Assembly: GCA_001792895.1 (NCBI GenBank)
Contig: MARA01000024.1
Location: 62,001-126,000 of the forward strand
From: Lentinus brumalis
Taxonomy: Eukaryota; Basidiomycota; Agaricomycetes; Polyporales; Polyporaceae
Reading direction: 5' to 3'
Length of the DNA: 64,000 nucleotides
Program-made: the position numbers and the translations under genes
Notes under the pieces: model-generated
What the model was told of the DNA's origin: nothing
Seen by the model: the letters and a program-made list of their open reading frames with translations, nothing else
Database searches by the model: none
Part shown: positions 40,173-52,100 of the stretch, piece by piece
Layout: each line of letters opens with the position of its first letter
How positions within the stretch are numbered: position 1 is the stretch's first letter

Positions 40173-43100
40173 GCCGAGGCGCGTTCGACGCCGAAGCACG
40201 CACACGGCCACTCTGGGCAGGCGAGCATGACCCTCCACGGTAGGATTCCAGACCTTACGACATAACTGGGGTATACAGGTGCAGGGGGTGCGTCTCTTAT
40301 TGATATAACAGCATGTGCTGCACTCGCTGTTCTGCGCCGACTGAGAGGGTCGAGTATGCGAAGTTGGCCGGCAGGAAGTAGCCGGGGAACCGAGGCGTGA
40401 TTGGTGCGTACGAGCTGCAGCTATGTACAGGTGAGTGTCTACGCTGATTTTAGACCAGTACGGGGACGAGGAGGCGTCGAACTCGCGGAGCAGGAGGGCA
40501 GCGGGAGGGGAGGGGATGAGCGCTAGAGCGTGCAGAACGCGGACGGGCGGGCTGCAGCGTAGAACATGCCCGCGGGCGAGGAACCTGCGGCGTGCGTTCG
40601 ATCTTCAAAGACTTGGATTTACTGCCGAAAACGGCACTGCGCCGTTGCGTGCGCGGTCCTTTCCTGCGAGTAATAACCCCCGCCGCCTGTCGCCAAATAT
40701 GGACAGTGCAGGTACGAATCGACGGCGCTGCACAGCCGCAGGACCTCTCTTCGACCGCCATGATCGTGCCCCAGCGCACTAGCTGCGAAAGATCAGATTT
40801 CGAGCTACCTACGACATGGTTCTACTACAGACTAAGTACGGTACTCCGCCGCCAGAGGCTCGTGCTCGCGGTCTCGAGCCTTCGGGAGCTCGATCCGCCC
40901 GCCGTCAGTCGACTACGCCAACAAGAGCCCGAGCAGCGCGTACACGAGGACAGCCAAGAGATTCGGAGGGCAGAGAAGCCGGAAGAAATGAGCTAGAGTA
41001 TCTACTCAGCTGCAGCGCGCGCTGTGCAGCCGCACGGCAAGTTCCTCGTCCCGCCGTCGCATGCAATGATATGAAGGACTCACTGTCTGCGTGTTTGCCA
41101 TCGTTTCCAGAATCCAATACCTATGCCGCTTGTATCGTCGAAGGAACAAACTCGAGGGAGGCGGGAGGCCGCTGGGAACCTCACGGTCGCGTCCGGACTC
41201 CGCCGGCTGCGATCACTCCTCGCCCGGTGTGTCATACCGTCTTGTGCAGCGTTTCGATTGCACTCACCTCTTACCGCGGTCGTGACAACACCAGCGACCG
41301 CCGTGCGTCGGGCCTTCGGCGGGCTGGCTGGCTAAAGGAGAGCTTGCAGCGCGGACGGTGTCGCAACCTGGGAGGGCAGCAGTGGAGAGTAAAGGACGGT
41401 GGTGGGAGGAGAGAAGTGCCAGCAGAACGCCCCGGTGACGGGAGACTCGGAAGAGATCCAGGAATGTTCAAGCAACACCGGTAAGCCGATCCTAGCCCGG
41501 AAGGCGTCAGGCTTAGGCTCGAGCATCGCTTACCAGTTTATCATAGAAAATATCGAGCTGCCGCCGTCTCCAAGACGCGAATAGTGGGTGCATCTCGGCG
41601 CCCGCGGCGCAATTGATTGTCGGACGTCATGCCCAGGTGCATAATGCATATCCAGGCTTCACGTCCCTCGCCTGCATCATTCTCACGACACCGTCCTACG
41701 GATGCTGTAGACCGGGTCACCGCACAAACGGGGACAGCCCCGGTTCTCATACTTCCAGAATGCGAAGCCGCAGGCTGGGCTCCGCCCTGTGATACACGCC
41801 GCTATGCAGATGCAACCGCGAGGACAGCCGACTCGGAGGAGAGTCAGGAACCAAGCGACGCCGGTAAGCCGATCGTAACCCGGGAGGTGCCACGACTGAC
41901 CTGCGAGTTCATCGTGGCAATTATGCAGCTGCCCTCGCCGGCAGGATGCGAATGATGGGTGCGTCTCGGCCTCCGTGGGGTATTCGGCCGTCGGACGTCA
42001 TGTTCAGGTGCGTCTGCATCATTCTTATGATACCATTTTACTTGTGCTGTAGACCAGACAGTAACTGGGACAACCCCAGTCTCCTGAATTCCAGTTTGCG
42101 AAGTTGTGTCGCAGGCTCGCTCAAATACAGATGCCACCGTCATTCAGCGGTGTATACACCGGCGTGCGGCCCGTGTAACGGACGTATGCAGCGTCGACCC
42201 GCCGGGAGATCCTCAAGCTACTCGCCTCCGTGCTGGCCCGCATACCCGGGCATACCAGCGTGCTGTGTCGTGCCCTCGCCGGTCTCTCCTCGGCTCAGCT
42301 CTTATTCACAGGCCGGTCATGGCGAATATGTTCAAGTATGTGTGCATTTCTATCGCGCCGTCTTGTTCTAAGTCGTTCTGATACAGTCCTCAGTCTGCAG
42401 CCTCTCAACTCATCCTCTCAGGCCAGTCACGGTGAAGATGCCGAAGTATGTATGCATTTCTAACGCGCGGTCCTGTGCTCGTGCTAATCGTGAGCTGCAA
42501 TGACACCGTACTGACTGCACAATGCGATTACAGCCCGTTCCGAAGAGCTGCGAACCTCACGGAAACACGGCAAGCTGTTTCTGGTACCAGAATTCAATCT
42601 AGAGGGCTGCATACGAGACACCGGTGTTGGTCTACAAGCGAACGTGTCTAGGGCCGATGACCAGCCCAGATCCGGTGTTCTGCGCTCGAGCGTCCTCATT
42701 ACAGGCGGCCATCGACTACTGAAGGTACGTCTAGATTCAGAAGATTCTCGGGCACGTACGGCCGCCGTGCGGTGGTGGACTGCTGCCATTTCAGGATGAT
42801 ACAACTCGGGTATGTTCCTGTACCTGTTACATTGAGCAGCAGAGCGACACCGATGATGCTGTTGATGTCTTTCCGCTTGAAGTTCGAGCTGATCTATGCT
42901 CCTGCAGCGTCTCCCACATGCTTGAGTCTCACGGCTTCGGACGCATCCTGCGCAGCGGCTGGGATGCTTCGCATTCCGTCCCAACACACTGCGCCAGTAC
43001 AGTATGTGCTGTAGCTGGGAATACGAGCAACCAACATGGCAGCAAGTAACTGGACGTAAGGAAGACATGCCCGCGGATACTCACAGTTTTCCAGTTTCAG

Positions 43101-46100
43101 GTGGGTACACCTTCTGCCGTCCATGGCAGCGTCCAATTCACGCCTCTTTGTACACTGCAATGATTGCGTCCGCCCTCCCGTGCTGTCCGGGAGTATCTCA
43201 GCTGGCCGCATGTGTATCGGTGATTCAGAACGCGGACACGACACTCTATTCGAGTGACTAGAGACCTATTTTCCGAGTCTTCAAGCGACTTTGTTCGCTC
43301 GGGATGCTGTGAATCACCGTGAAGAATTCTCGCGTACCACGGACACCGTCCGTCGATCCTCGACTCTTCAGCCGCATGTGGAAGGTGCGAAGGCACATCT
43401 CGATTCTCCGTTCGATCACCGAGCAGTCACAGCAAGAATGGAACATGACAGCATGGCACGGGCCGCCGTAGAGTCCCTGCAGTGTTCATAACATGCTCGA
43501 AATGCTCCCAGATGTCATGACTGTTGTTCCACGCATGTAGCTTTGCTAGTTTGTCTTTAGACGACTTCAGAAATATATTCCATGAGAGCCACCAGGGTTC
43601 TGCGTGTGCAGGCTCCCAGTACAAGCCCGGAGTGCCGCATGGGTTGATGTTGCACGGCCAGTTACGCGGCTTCCATCGTGCTCCTCGGCTCCTCCAATGG
43701 CGGCTGTCTGTCTCGCCCGCCGCTTGCTAGAGTTGATCGCAGAGAGAGCCGCTGCGCAGGACCACGACGCAACTGGGCTATCAAGCTTGCAGCCCAAAAC
43801 ACTCTCGAGCTACAGATTCAAGGCTCTACGAGCCCAGTGGACCCGGTGTCTGGCCGTTAGATACGCTGCTCACCAGCTTCAAGAGCGTGTAATTAGCGGT
43901 CAGGGCACAATTTCGCACAGGTTGGTAGACAGGATGAATGGAATTGATGATTCGAGCTGCAGTACTCATACAGTTCGATGCCGTTAAGCGAATATTCCCT
44001 CAATCAACTCGACCTCAGCACACGCCCTTTGAGTTTTCAACACAAATGAACTTGTACCGCAGGATACGTATAAAGTTCAAGCAAAGCTGAGACCTACACA
44101 GTACATCTGCATTTGAGATCGAGTGACCAACTTGTACAGTACACCCGGGAGAGCACGACACGAGGAACGGTAGCCACTGGCCAGTCAATACAAGTTCACG
44201 AAACATGGAACAACGCTCGAGCTGAGATGCGTCCGAGTCCGCCGTGACCGCGCCCGAAGGCCAAACCCAAAGCCACAATCCCAGTCTCAAGTCCCAAAGT
44301 ATGCATGCATGTACCATACCTCCTTACGCACTCAGGCTCCCGAGCTGATGTCTGGCAAGTCGCCGCTCAGGGATCCCGGATCAGGATCGCCCGCGGGCAC
44401 TCACCGCACTCGTCGGACCTCCACACGGATGCGGCACCCGCCGTTCTGCGTCGTCCTTCCTTTGCAGCCCGCTCCGAGCCCCGGGCTACTAGCCACTGCC
44501 TCGATGCGAGCCTCGAGTATCTATGCCGCAGCTGCCGCGGCCGCGAAACTTGAAGCTTGAAGCCTGAAGCCTGAGCCGCTGCATGTCGCGGACCTCCCGG
44601 AGCTAGCTGCTCAGAACGAGTCGGTGGAGGCCGCGACCGGCAACGCAACGATTCCAGACGGCCGTCCGGGCGACGTCGCGGGCAGGGGCAGCGGGACCAA
44701 GTTCCTAGCCTGAGGATACAGCGGGTCAGTACCCAGTAAGCACATACGATACCCTCTCACAAATACAGAGGTTCCCGAGCTGACAGCCGACGAGTTCAGA
44801 GATCTGGATCGCCCGCGGGCACTCACCGCGCTGGTCAAACCTCGACACGAATCCGGCACCCACCGTGCTCCGTCTCCCGTTCTCCGCGGCTCGCTTCGCG
44901 CGCCGTGCGACCTACCAGCCAGTCGCCTGCACCGAATGACGGGCGGAATCGCCATTCTTCAGCCTCACCGTGCCCGAGTCCGAGTTGCAAGCCCCGAGAC
45001 CCTATGCCGCAGCTTCCACGGCGAAGCATGGATGCATGCACGTCCCGGACCTCCCGGAGGTTGGAACGAGCCCGTCGAGGCAGCCGACCGGCGACGTAAG
45101 TGATATCATCATTCCAGACGGCCGTGTCCGAGCACGGATCCGACTCCCGGGCGACGTTGCAGGCAGTGGGATCTATAAGGAGGGTTGTAAGCGCGGAAGA
45201 CAGACGGGCACCCACCTTCCCCCGCCCCCATCCGTCCCCGCGAGCACCGAGAGTCGAGGTGAGTGTCTCCTCACGCCGTCCCGCCGCCGCGTCGCTGACG
45301 GCTCCCGGGGATTCTGCATGGCAGTCTGCCATCTGGGCTCACAGCGTAACTGGAGAGCTTGAGGAAGACGGGCGCGTCGTTGTCGGCGTGTCAGGTGAGC
45401 AGAACGCGTTCCACCGACTCGTCGGGGCTGAAGCACTCACATCTCTCTATCAGAGCACGATGGCCCAAGCTTCCGGTCGACGCCTGCTCGTGTTCGAGTG
45501 CTCGAAGATGTCGAGTTGCTAGTCAATCGGTACGCAGCCCGCAGTCCAGTCTTCCATGCGACTCGAAGTACTCACCTACCTGTGTCCCGCACAGCACCAG
45601 TGACTGACCCCGCCCAGAGGCGTTGAGGTGAGTTGTCGTCTTCCGGCATCGGAGCTGTTAGCACACGGTGGGTACTCACTCTGTTCGTCTTCCACCCTCC
45701 AGATCGTCCGCAGCTTTTGCGTTCGTGTGCCGCGAGACACCTCGACGTGTCGGGTAGGCGTAGATAGTACTGCCGGCAATCGGGCGTGCGTCGGCGGTAG
45801 ACGCGGAGCGAGCAGTCGTGCGGCGTTCTGAGTGTGCGCCGCACCGTCCCCAGGTTAGAGTCTGAGCCGCGCGAGGATCGCTGTAAGAGTAGAGCGTGTG
45901 AGCGACATAGCCGTGCGCGATTCCGGTGTGAACTGAGCGAGATTGGGCGGACACGCGAGCGGGAAAGGAGGCGGGACTGAGACGCACAGCGGGGTCAATC
46001 TGCGTGTCGCGGAGTACGAGCTACGTGTGGTACGGTGACCGCCTCGGATGTGGTTCGTGTGGCTGGCGGGCGGCGGGAATGGGGTTTGACTGGCGGGCTT

Positions 46101-47040
46101 GGACAGCGAGCGAGAGCGGGTGGTGCTCTGGATGTACGGGAGGCGGCGTGCGAATGCGCGTCACCGACGACGGCTTGGTACACGAGCTCGTGGCCTGGAA
46201 AGAAGGTCGTCAGCGACAGACCGAGCTGCGATGCGCGTGCGCGCGGTAGCTTCTGCTGGTGGGGGTGGTAGGAGGCCGGGCGGCAACGAGTGGAGGGATT
46301 ACTGGTCGCAGTAGGCGAGGTGCTTACCTGCGCTGCATGTAGTAGTACTTAGCCCGCCACTTAAGGCGATAATGAATGTCTATAGTTCAAACTTGCAGCT
46401 GCATCTTCGCGGGGATCGAGTTCTTTACGGTGGTTAGACAAGACGAGATAGATACGATGTATAGGATCACTTGCCTGGAACGTCGGAAGATACTGCGTGC
46501 ACAACGCGAGCAGGTTCGTCAAATAGAATCGAAGAGTGTTCGTTGTGTGCGTGCTTACTGCACCGAAAGAGTTCGCAAACCGCGGGCGGGCTGACGAGTG
46601 CGGGATACACAGAGTTGCGAGCTGGCGTGAACGCTCGAATGCGGGAAGAGCGCGTGCAAGGGACGGACGGAGTGGACCAGAAGTACGTTCTCAAGCTCAA
46701 GCCGGAGTGAGTCGCAGGTGAGGCGGGCAGAAGAGCGCGAGACGGGACTAGACTGGACGAGCGGAGTGCACAACTGACTCGCGTGTGTGCAGATGTTGAC
46801 GCGGCGCAAGCAAGAGTGCCGGGATCGAGAGAGTGGACACAGCGGGTCCTTCACAAGGGGTGCAGTGCGAGGGCAGCCAAGCACAGGAGGCAGACAGGCG
46901 GCGTGGGTGTATGCGCAGGACGGCGGCGGTGCGAGTCGAGTGCGTGCGCTGCGTGCACTCGAAGGGCGACAGAGACGTCTTGGCACGAGTCGAGGCAGCC
47001 AGAGCGGTGACGTCGACGACGAAGAGAGCGGCACTCGGAG
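40018..47040 (+). repeat. Block X, copy 1 (about 7.0 kb)
   Basis: Starts near CTAGTGTAGCAGTAGCGATA and ends near GACGAAGAGAGCGGCACTCGG. It is collinear with X2 and X3 (high similarity with scattered indels) and, inverted, with X0 (much lower). No frame has recognisable protein content and the longest frames are not shared by all copies. It contains diverged internal modules (see 41481) and long GC-rich stretches. Intron-like blocks are seen on both strands, for example plus-strand 45391-45453 (GTGAGC..TATCAG). It carries no terminal repeats that I can recognise. Confidence 0.8.
41481..42200 (+). repeat. Internal diverged tandem modules of about 383 bp within X1
   Basis: GTAAGCCGATC(C/G)TA(G/A)CCCGG occurs at 41481 and 41864, each followed in the same order by a CAGTTTATC/GAGTTCATC piece, a GTGGGTGCATCTCGG/GATGGGTGCGTCTCGG piece, TCGGACGTCATG, a CATTCTCA/CATTCTTA piece and a CTGTAGACC piece. 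A third, weaker unit follows. The same modules are present in X2, X3 and, inverted, in X0 (about 30540-31050). Confidence 0.75.
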
Positions 47041-47276
47041 TCGGACTGGCATCAGCCGAACCACTCTGCCTTTGTAGACCGTATATGTAGACTCACCGCA
47101 AGTACTTACTGTCACCGCAAACCACGCGATGGCAGCTGGCGTCGTCATATTGGTCGTTACTTACCGGTAGCACAGAAACAGGCATGCGTGTTCCAGCTTC
47201 TTGGCGAACCGCAATGAACCGGGAAAACACAAACGACGAGGAGCGGCAACCGGTGAGTCGGTGGCGCAGAGGCGCG

Positions 47277-47284
47277 GTCACGTG
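47277..47284. promoter_or_regulatory. GTCACGTG E-box upstream of B copy 2
   Basis: Same site and context as at 36631. Confidence 0.4.
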
Positions 47285-47424
47285 GGGCGCGCGATGTTGA
47301 ACAATGGGCGATACGCAAGTGGCGTTCCCACGGCTGTTATTACTTACCTCGCTGCTCGCGCTGTCCTGGCTGGTCCTCGCTGTGGAGCCCGTCCCGCTCG
47401 ACCCTTTCGTCGTCGTCCGACACG

Positions 47425-49190
47425 ATGAGCTCGGCCCATCCCCTACGCGAACGGCTCAATCCAACTCCCCGGACCCAGATCACGCTCGCCCCACCACCCC
47501 GCTCAGGATCAACAAGTCGCCTCAGCCGCGTCAAGGGCTTTCCCCTCGCCAAGCTGCCGAACCACCCGCCCCCGCCCCCGTCCCCGTCCCCGCCCCGTCG
47601 TCGTCGTTCCCGTCGCCCGCCGCTCCTCGAGCAGCTTCAAGCATGTCGCGAGAACCAGCTCGTTCAAGTCGCCCTTCCGCATGATGCGTCCCCCAGGCCA
47701 GTCCGGCGCAGCCCGCCGTGCCAGCGGCGAAAAGCGTGCCCGCCCAGACTCCATGCACTCGCAGGCGGAGAACGAGAAGCCCCTCGGCTTCAAGCGCAGG
47801 CAGTCCGGGCTTTTCAGGGTCTTCTGCAGAAGGAGCCGTCACGAAGAGCCCGTTCAGACGGAATCAGAGTCCACGGACGACCCGCCGCCCCCGTGCCCCC
47901 GAAGGTGAGACCCAAGTCGCTGCCTCCGTCGTACATCCCCGTGCCGTCTCCTATGCGCGGCGTGCTCTCGAGCCCTCGGAAGATGCACGGACCCCGCAAG
48001 TCCGGCGAACCCCTGCTCCCGCGCCGCAAGACCGTCACGTTCGACGAGCGCTGCGACGTGCTGAGTTTGACGTCGACAAGATTGGCATCGCCGACGTCTC
48101 CTTCGACGAGGATGGTACGGCTACGGGTTCAGCTGCGAAGGGGGGCGAGGACGAGGACGAGGAGGACGAGGAGACGACGATGACGAGGACGACGACGAGG
48201 ATGCGGCGATGGAAGACAGCTTCGAGGACAGCATCGACCCCATCGCCAACGACAGCATCACAGGTATGGTCGAGTCTATGCTCCAAGCTGCCCTCCCGCA
48301 CACACCTCCCGCGCACGAGGACCAAGAGGACGCGGATCTCCTGCCGCCGTCTCCCTCACACCCCGCACCGTCTCGCAAATCACCACCGCAGCGTTCCCCC
48401 TCCCCAGACCCGTCGCGAAGGCCCGTACACTCTCCCGGTGAGTCCGTTTATCCTTCACTTCTTTCTCCTCACACCCGGGTATAGTCCCGCCAGTCGACCG
48501 TCACTCACACCCACAGTTGAAGGACGAAGAAGCGCCGTTCGAAGACTCCTTCCGTCCGTCCGCTCCGACGACTCCCTCGACCCGTCCAACCTCTCCATCG
48601 GCCACTCCGAGGTCTCCATCAACAATCTCGACACCTCCCTGCTCGCGAACATCAAGATCGAGGACACGGACGACTACTCGTTCAGCGCCTCATTCGCGCC
48701 TGCTGCGGACTCCTCGCCCCGCGCGCGCTCCCGGTCCGGGACACCCGACCGATCCTATGAAGCGCGCTGTACTCCCGTATTCACGAGGTCAGGATCCGGG
48801 TCGCCGTTTCGCAGGCAGATCTTCAAGCAGGCGAGCGCGTCGAGTCTGGGCAGCCTTACGGGCGGTGGCCGCCGCAGTCCCATCACGCGCGAGGTCATCC
48901 AGGAGCGGCTGCTGCGGAGGAAGAGCGAGGACGCGCTGTCAAGTCGATCTGCGACGAGCAGTCGTCGCCTAGTGGTAGCAGTACCGATAGCACCTCGTGT
49001 AGAGTACGTAGCAGAAAATATATTTCGTGCCTGGAACATACGCAGTTGGACGCTCGACCGAGACCGAGACCGAGAACAGCGGAGTGCGGAGGCGGCGGGT
49101 AGCCTCGTGTTGTGGTTAGGCCGAGGCGCGTCCGACGCCGAAGCACGCACACGGCCACTCTGGGCAGGCGAGCATAACCCTCCACGGTAG
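47425..49190 (+). pseudogene. B copy 2: truncated Bud4-like gene with many small indels, fused to X2
   Basis: It matches copies 1 and 3 through the first exon (47425-48437), a 79-nt intron (48438-48516) and part of exon 2 up to SSRSATSS at 48960. There the frame enters X2 and stops at 49190. Compared with copy 3 it has at least ten losses of one to a few bases between 47.45 and 48.56 kb (ggctcaatcc for ggcttcaatcc, gagccgtcacg for gagccggtcacg, gtgctgagttt for gtgctcgagttt, gatggtacgg for gatgggtacgg, ttccgtccgtc for ttccgctccgtc). The result is no continuous frame. The 1.66 kb present in copy 1 between 38361 and 40017, including all anillin-homology exons, is absent. Confidence 0.8.
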
Positions 49191-52100
49191 GATTCTTGAC
49201 CTTACGACATAACCGGGGTATACAGGTGCAGGAGGTGCGTCTCGAGTTGATATAACAGCATGTGCTGCACTTGCTGTTCTGCGCCGACTGCGAGGGTCGA
49301 GTGTGCGAAGTTGGCCGGCAGGAAGTAGCCGGGGAACCGGGGCTTGATTGGTATGTACGGACTGCGTCTGTCTACAGGAGCCCATCTGCCCTAATTTTGA
49401 ACCAGTGTGGGGACGAGGAGGCGTTGAACTCGCGGAGCAGGAGGGCAGCGGGAGGGGAGGGGATGAGCGCTAGAGCGTGCAGAACGCGGGCAGCGTAGAA
49501 CATGCCCGCAGGCGAGGAGCCTGCGGCGTGCGTTCGATCTTCAAAGACTCGGATTTACTGCCGAAAACGGCACTGCGCCGTTGCGTGCGCGGTCCTTTCT
49601 TGCGAGTAACCCCCGCCGCATGTCGCCAAATATGGACAGCGCAAGGTACGAACTGCACAGCCGCAGGAGGCTCTCTTCGACCGCCATGATCGTGCCCGAG
49701 CGCACAAGCTGCGCCAGTACTGATTTAGAGCCGATACGATTCTACAGACTAGATATCTAAGACACGACTTTGAAGACTATGACCCGGCCAGGGCTCGTGC
49801 TCGCGGTCTCGAGCCCTCGGGAGCCTCACTCGTGCTCTCCATCTCGCCCCGGGGAGCCTCGCTCGTCAATCCGCCCGCCGTCAGTCGACCACGCCTACAA
49901 GAGCCCGAGCAGCGCGTACACGAGGACAGCCAAGAGATTCGGAGGGCAGAGAAGCCGGAAGAAATGAGCTAGAGTATCTACTCAGCTGCAGCGTGCGCTG
50001 TGCGGCCGCACAGCAAGTTCCTCGTCCCGCCGTCGCATGCAATGATATGAAGGACTCACCGTCTGCGTGTTTGCCATCGTTCCCAGAATCCAATACCTAT
50101 GCCGCTTGTATCGTCGAGGGAACAAATTCGAGGGAGGCGGGAGGCCGCTGGGAACCTCACGGTCGCGTCCGCCGGCTGCGATCACTCCTCGCCCGGTGTG
50201 TCATACCGTCTTGTGCAGCGTTTCGATTGCACTCACCACTTACCACGGTCGTGACAACACCAGCGACCGCCGTGCATCGGGCCTTCGGCGGGCTGGCTGG
50301 CTAAAGGAGAGCTTGCAGCGCGGACGGTGTCGCAACCTGGGAGGGCAGCAGTGGAGAGTAAAGGACAGTGGTGGGAGGAGAGAAGTGCCAGCAGAACGCC
50401 CCGGTGACGGGAGACTCGGAGGAGATCCAGGAATGTTCAAGCAACACCGGTAAGCCGATCCTAGCCCGGGAGGCGTCAGGCTTAGGCTCGAGCATCGCTT
50501 ACCAGTTTATCATAGGAAATATCGAGCTGCCGCCGTCTCCAAGACGCGAATAGTGGGTGCGTCTCGGCGCCCGCGGCGCAATTGGTTGTCGGACGTCATG
50601 CCCAGGTGCGTAATGCATATCCAGGCTTCACGTCCCTCGCCTACATCATTCTCACGACACCGTCCTACGGATGCTGTAGACCGGGTCACCGCACAAACGG
50701 GGACAGCCCCGGTTCTCATACTTCCAGAATGCGAAGCCGCAGGCTGGGCTCCGACCTGTGATATACGCCGCTATGCAGACGCAACCGCGAGGACAGCAGA
50801 CTCGGAGAAGAGTCAGGAACCAAGCAACGCCGGTAAGCCGCTTGTAACCCGGGATGTGTCACGGCTGACTTACCAGTTTATTGCAGCAGTTATGGAGCCG
50901 CCCTCGTTAGCAGACACCAAGTATGGGTGCGTCTCGGTTCCCACGGAGTATTCGGTCGTCGGCGATCATGTTTAGGTGCGTCTGCATCGTTCTTATGATA
51001 CCATATTACTTATGCTGTAGACCAGATCTTCTACAGTAACTGGGACACCCCCAGTCTCCCGAATTACAGTGCAAAGTCATGTCGCAGGCTCGCTCATATA
51101 CAGATACCACCGTCATTCAGCGGTGTATACACCGGCGTGGGGCCCGTGTAACGGACGTATGCAGCGTCGACCCGCCGGGAGATCCTCAAGCTACTCGCCT
51201 CCGTGCTGGCCCGCATACCCGGGCATACCAGCGTGCTGTAAGCAGTTGTCGCGCCCTCGCCGGTCTCTCCTCGGCTCAGCTCTTATTCACAGGTCGGTCA
51301 CGGCGAATATGTTCGAGTATTTGTGTATTCTATCGCCCCGTCTCGTCGTTCTGAGACAGTCCTTACTGCAGGATTGGTCTGCAGGGTTCACGAGCGAATG
51401 AAGAGCCGCAGCTTGGAGCCTCATGCACAGCGACGCCTCGTCGCCGACGTGTCTGGACTTGTTGCGCAACTCGGCCAAATTAACGGAAGTACACAGCAGG
51501 GTCGGAGGGCTGGGAGACGTTCCTGTACCGTAAGCAAGTGCCGCACCTCTCGCCGGCCCTCCTTCGGCTCAACTAATTCTCTCAGGCCAGTCACGGCGAA
51601 GATGCCCAAGTAAGTAACAACTTATGCATTTCTATCGCGCGGTCCTGCGCTCGTGCTCCTTGTGAGTTGCGACAATACCGTAGTGACTGCACAATGCGGT
51701 TACAGCCCGTTCAGAAGACCTGTGAACCTCATGGTAATAGAGAAAGTTAAAATCGATGCTAGAGGGCCGCATATGAGACACAGGTCGTGGTCTACAAGTG
51801 AACATGTCTAGGGCCGATGACCAGCCCGGATCCGGTGTTCTGCGCTTGAATGTCACTCATTACAGGCGGCCATCGACTACAGAAGGTACGTCTGGATTCA
51901 GAAGATTCTCGGGCACGTCCAGCCGCCGTGCGCGGTGAAGTGCTGCCACCTTTCGGGACAAAGAAGTCGAGGTATGTTCCTGTACCAGTTGAATCAAACT
52001 TTGAGCTGATCTATGCTCGTGCAGCCTCCAGGTGACATGCTCAAGCCTTACGGTTTCGGATACATCTGGGCAGCGGCTGGGATGCTTTGCATCCCATCTC

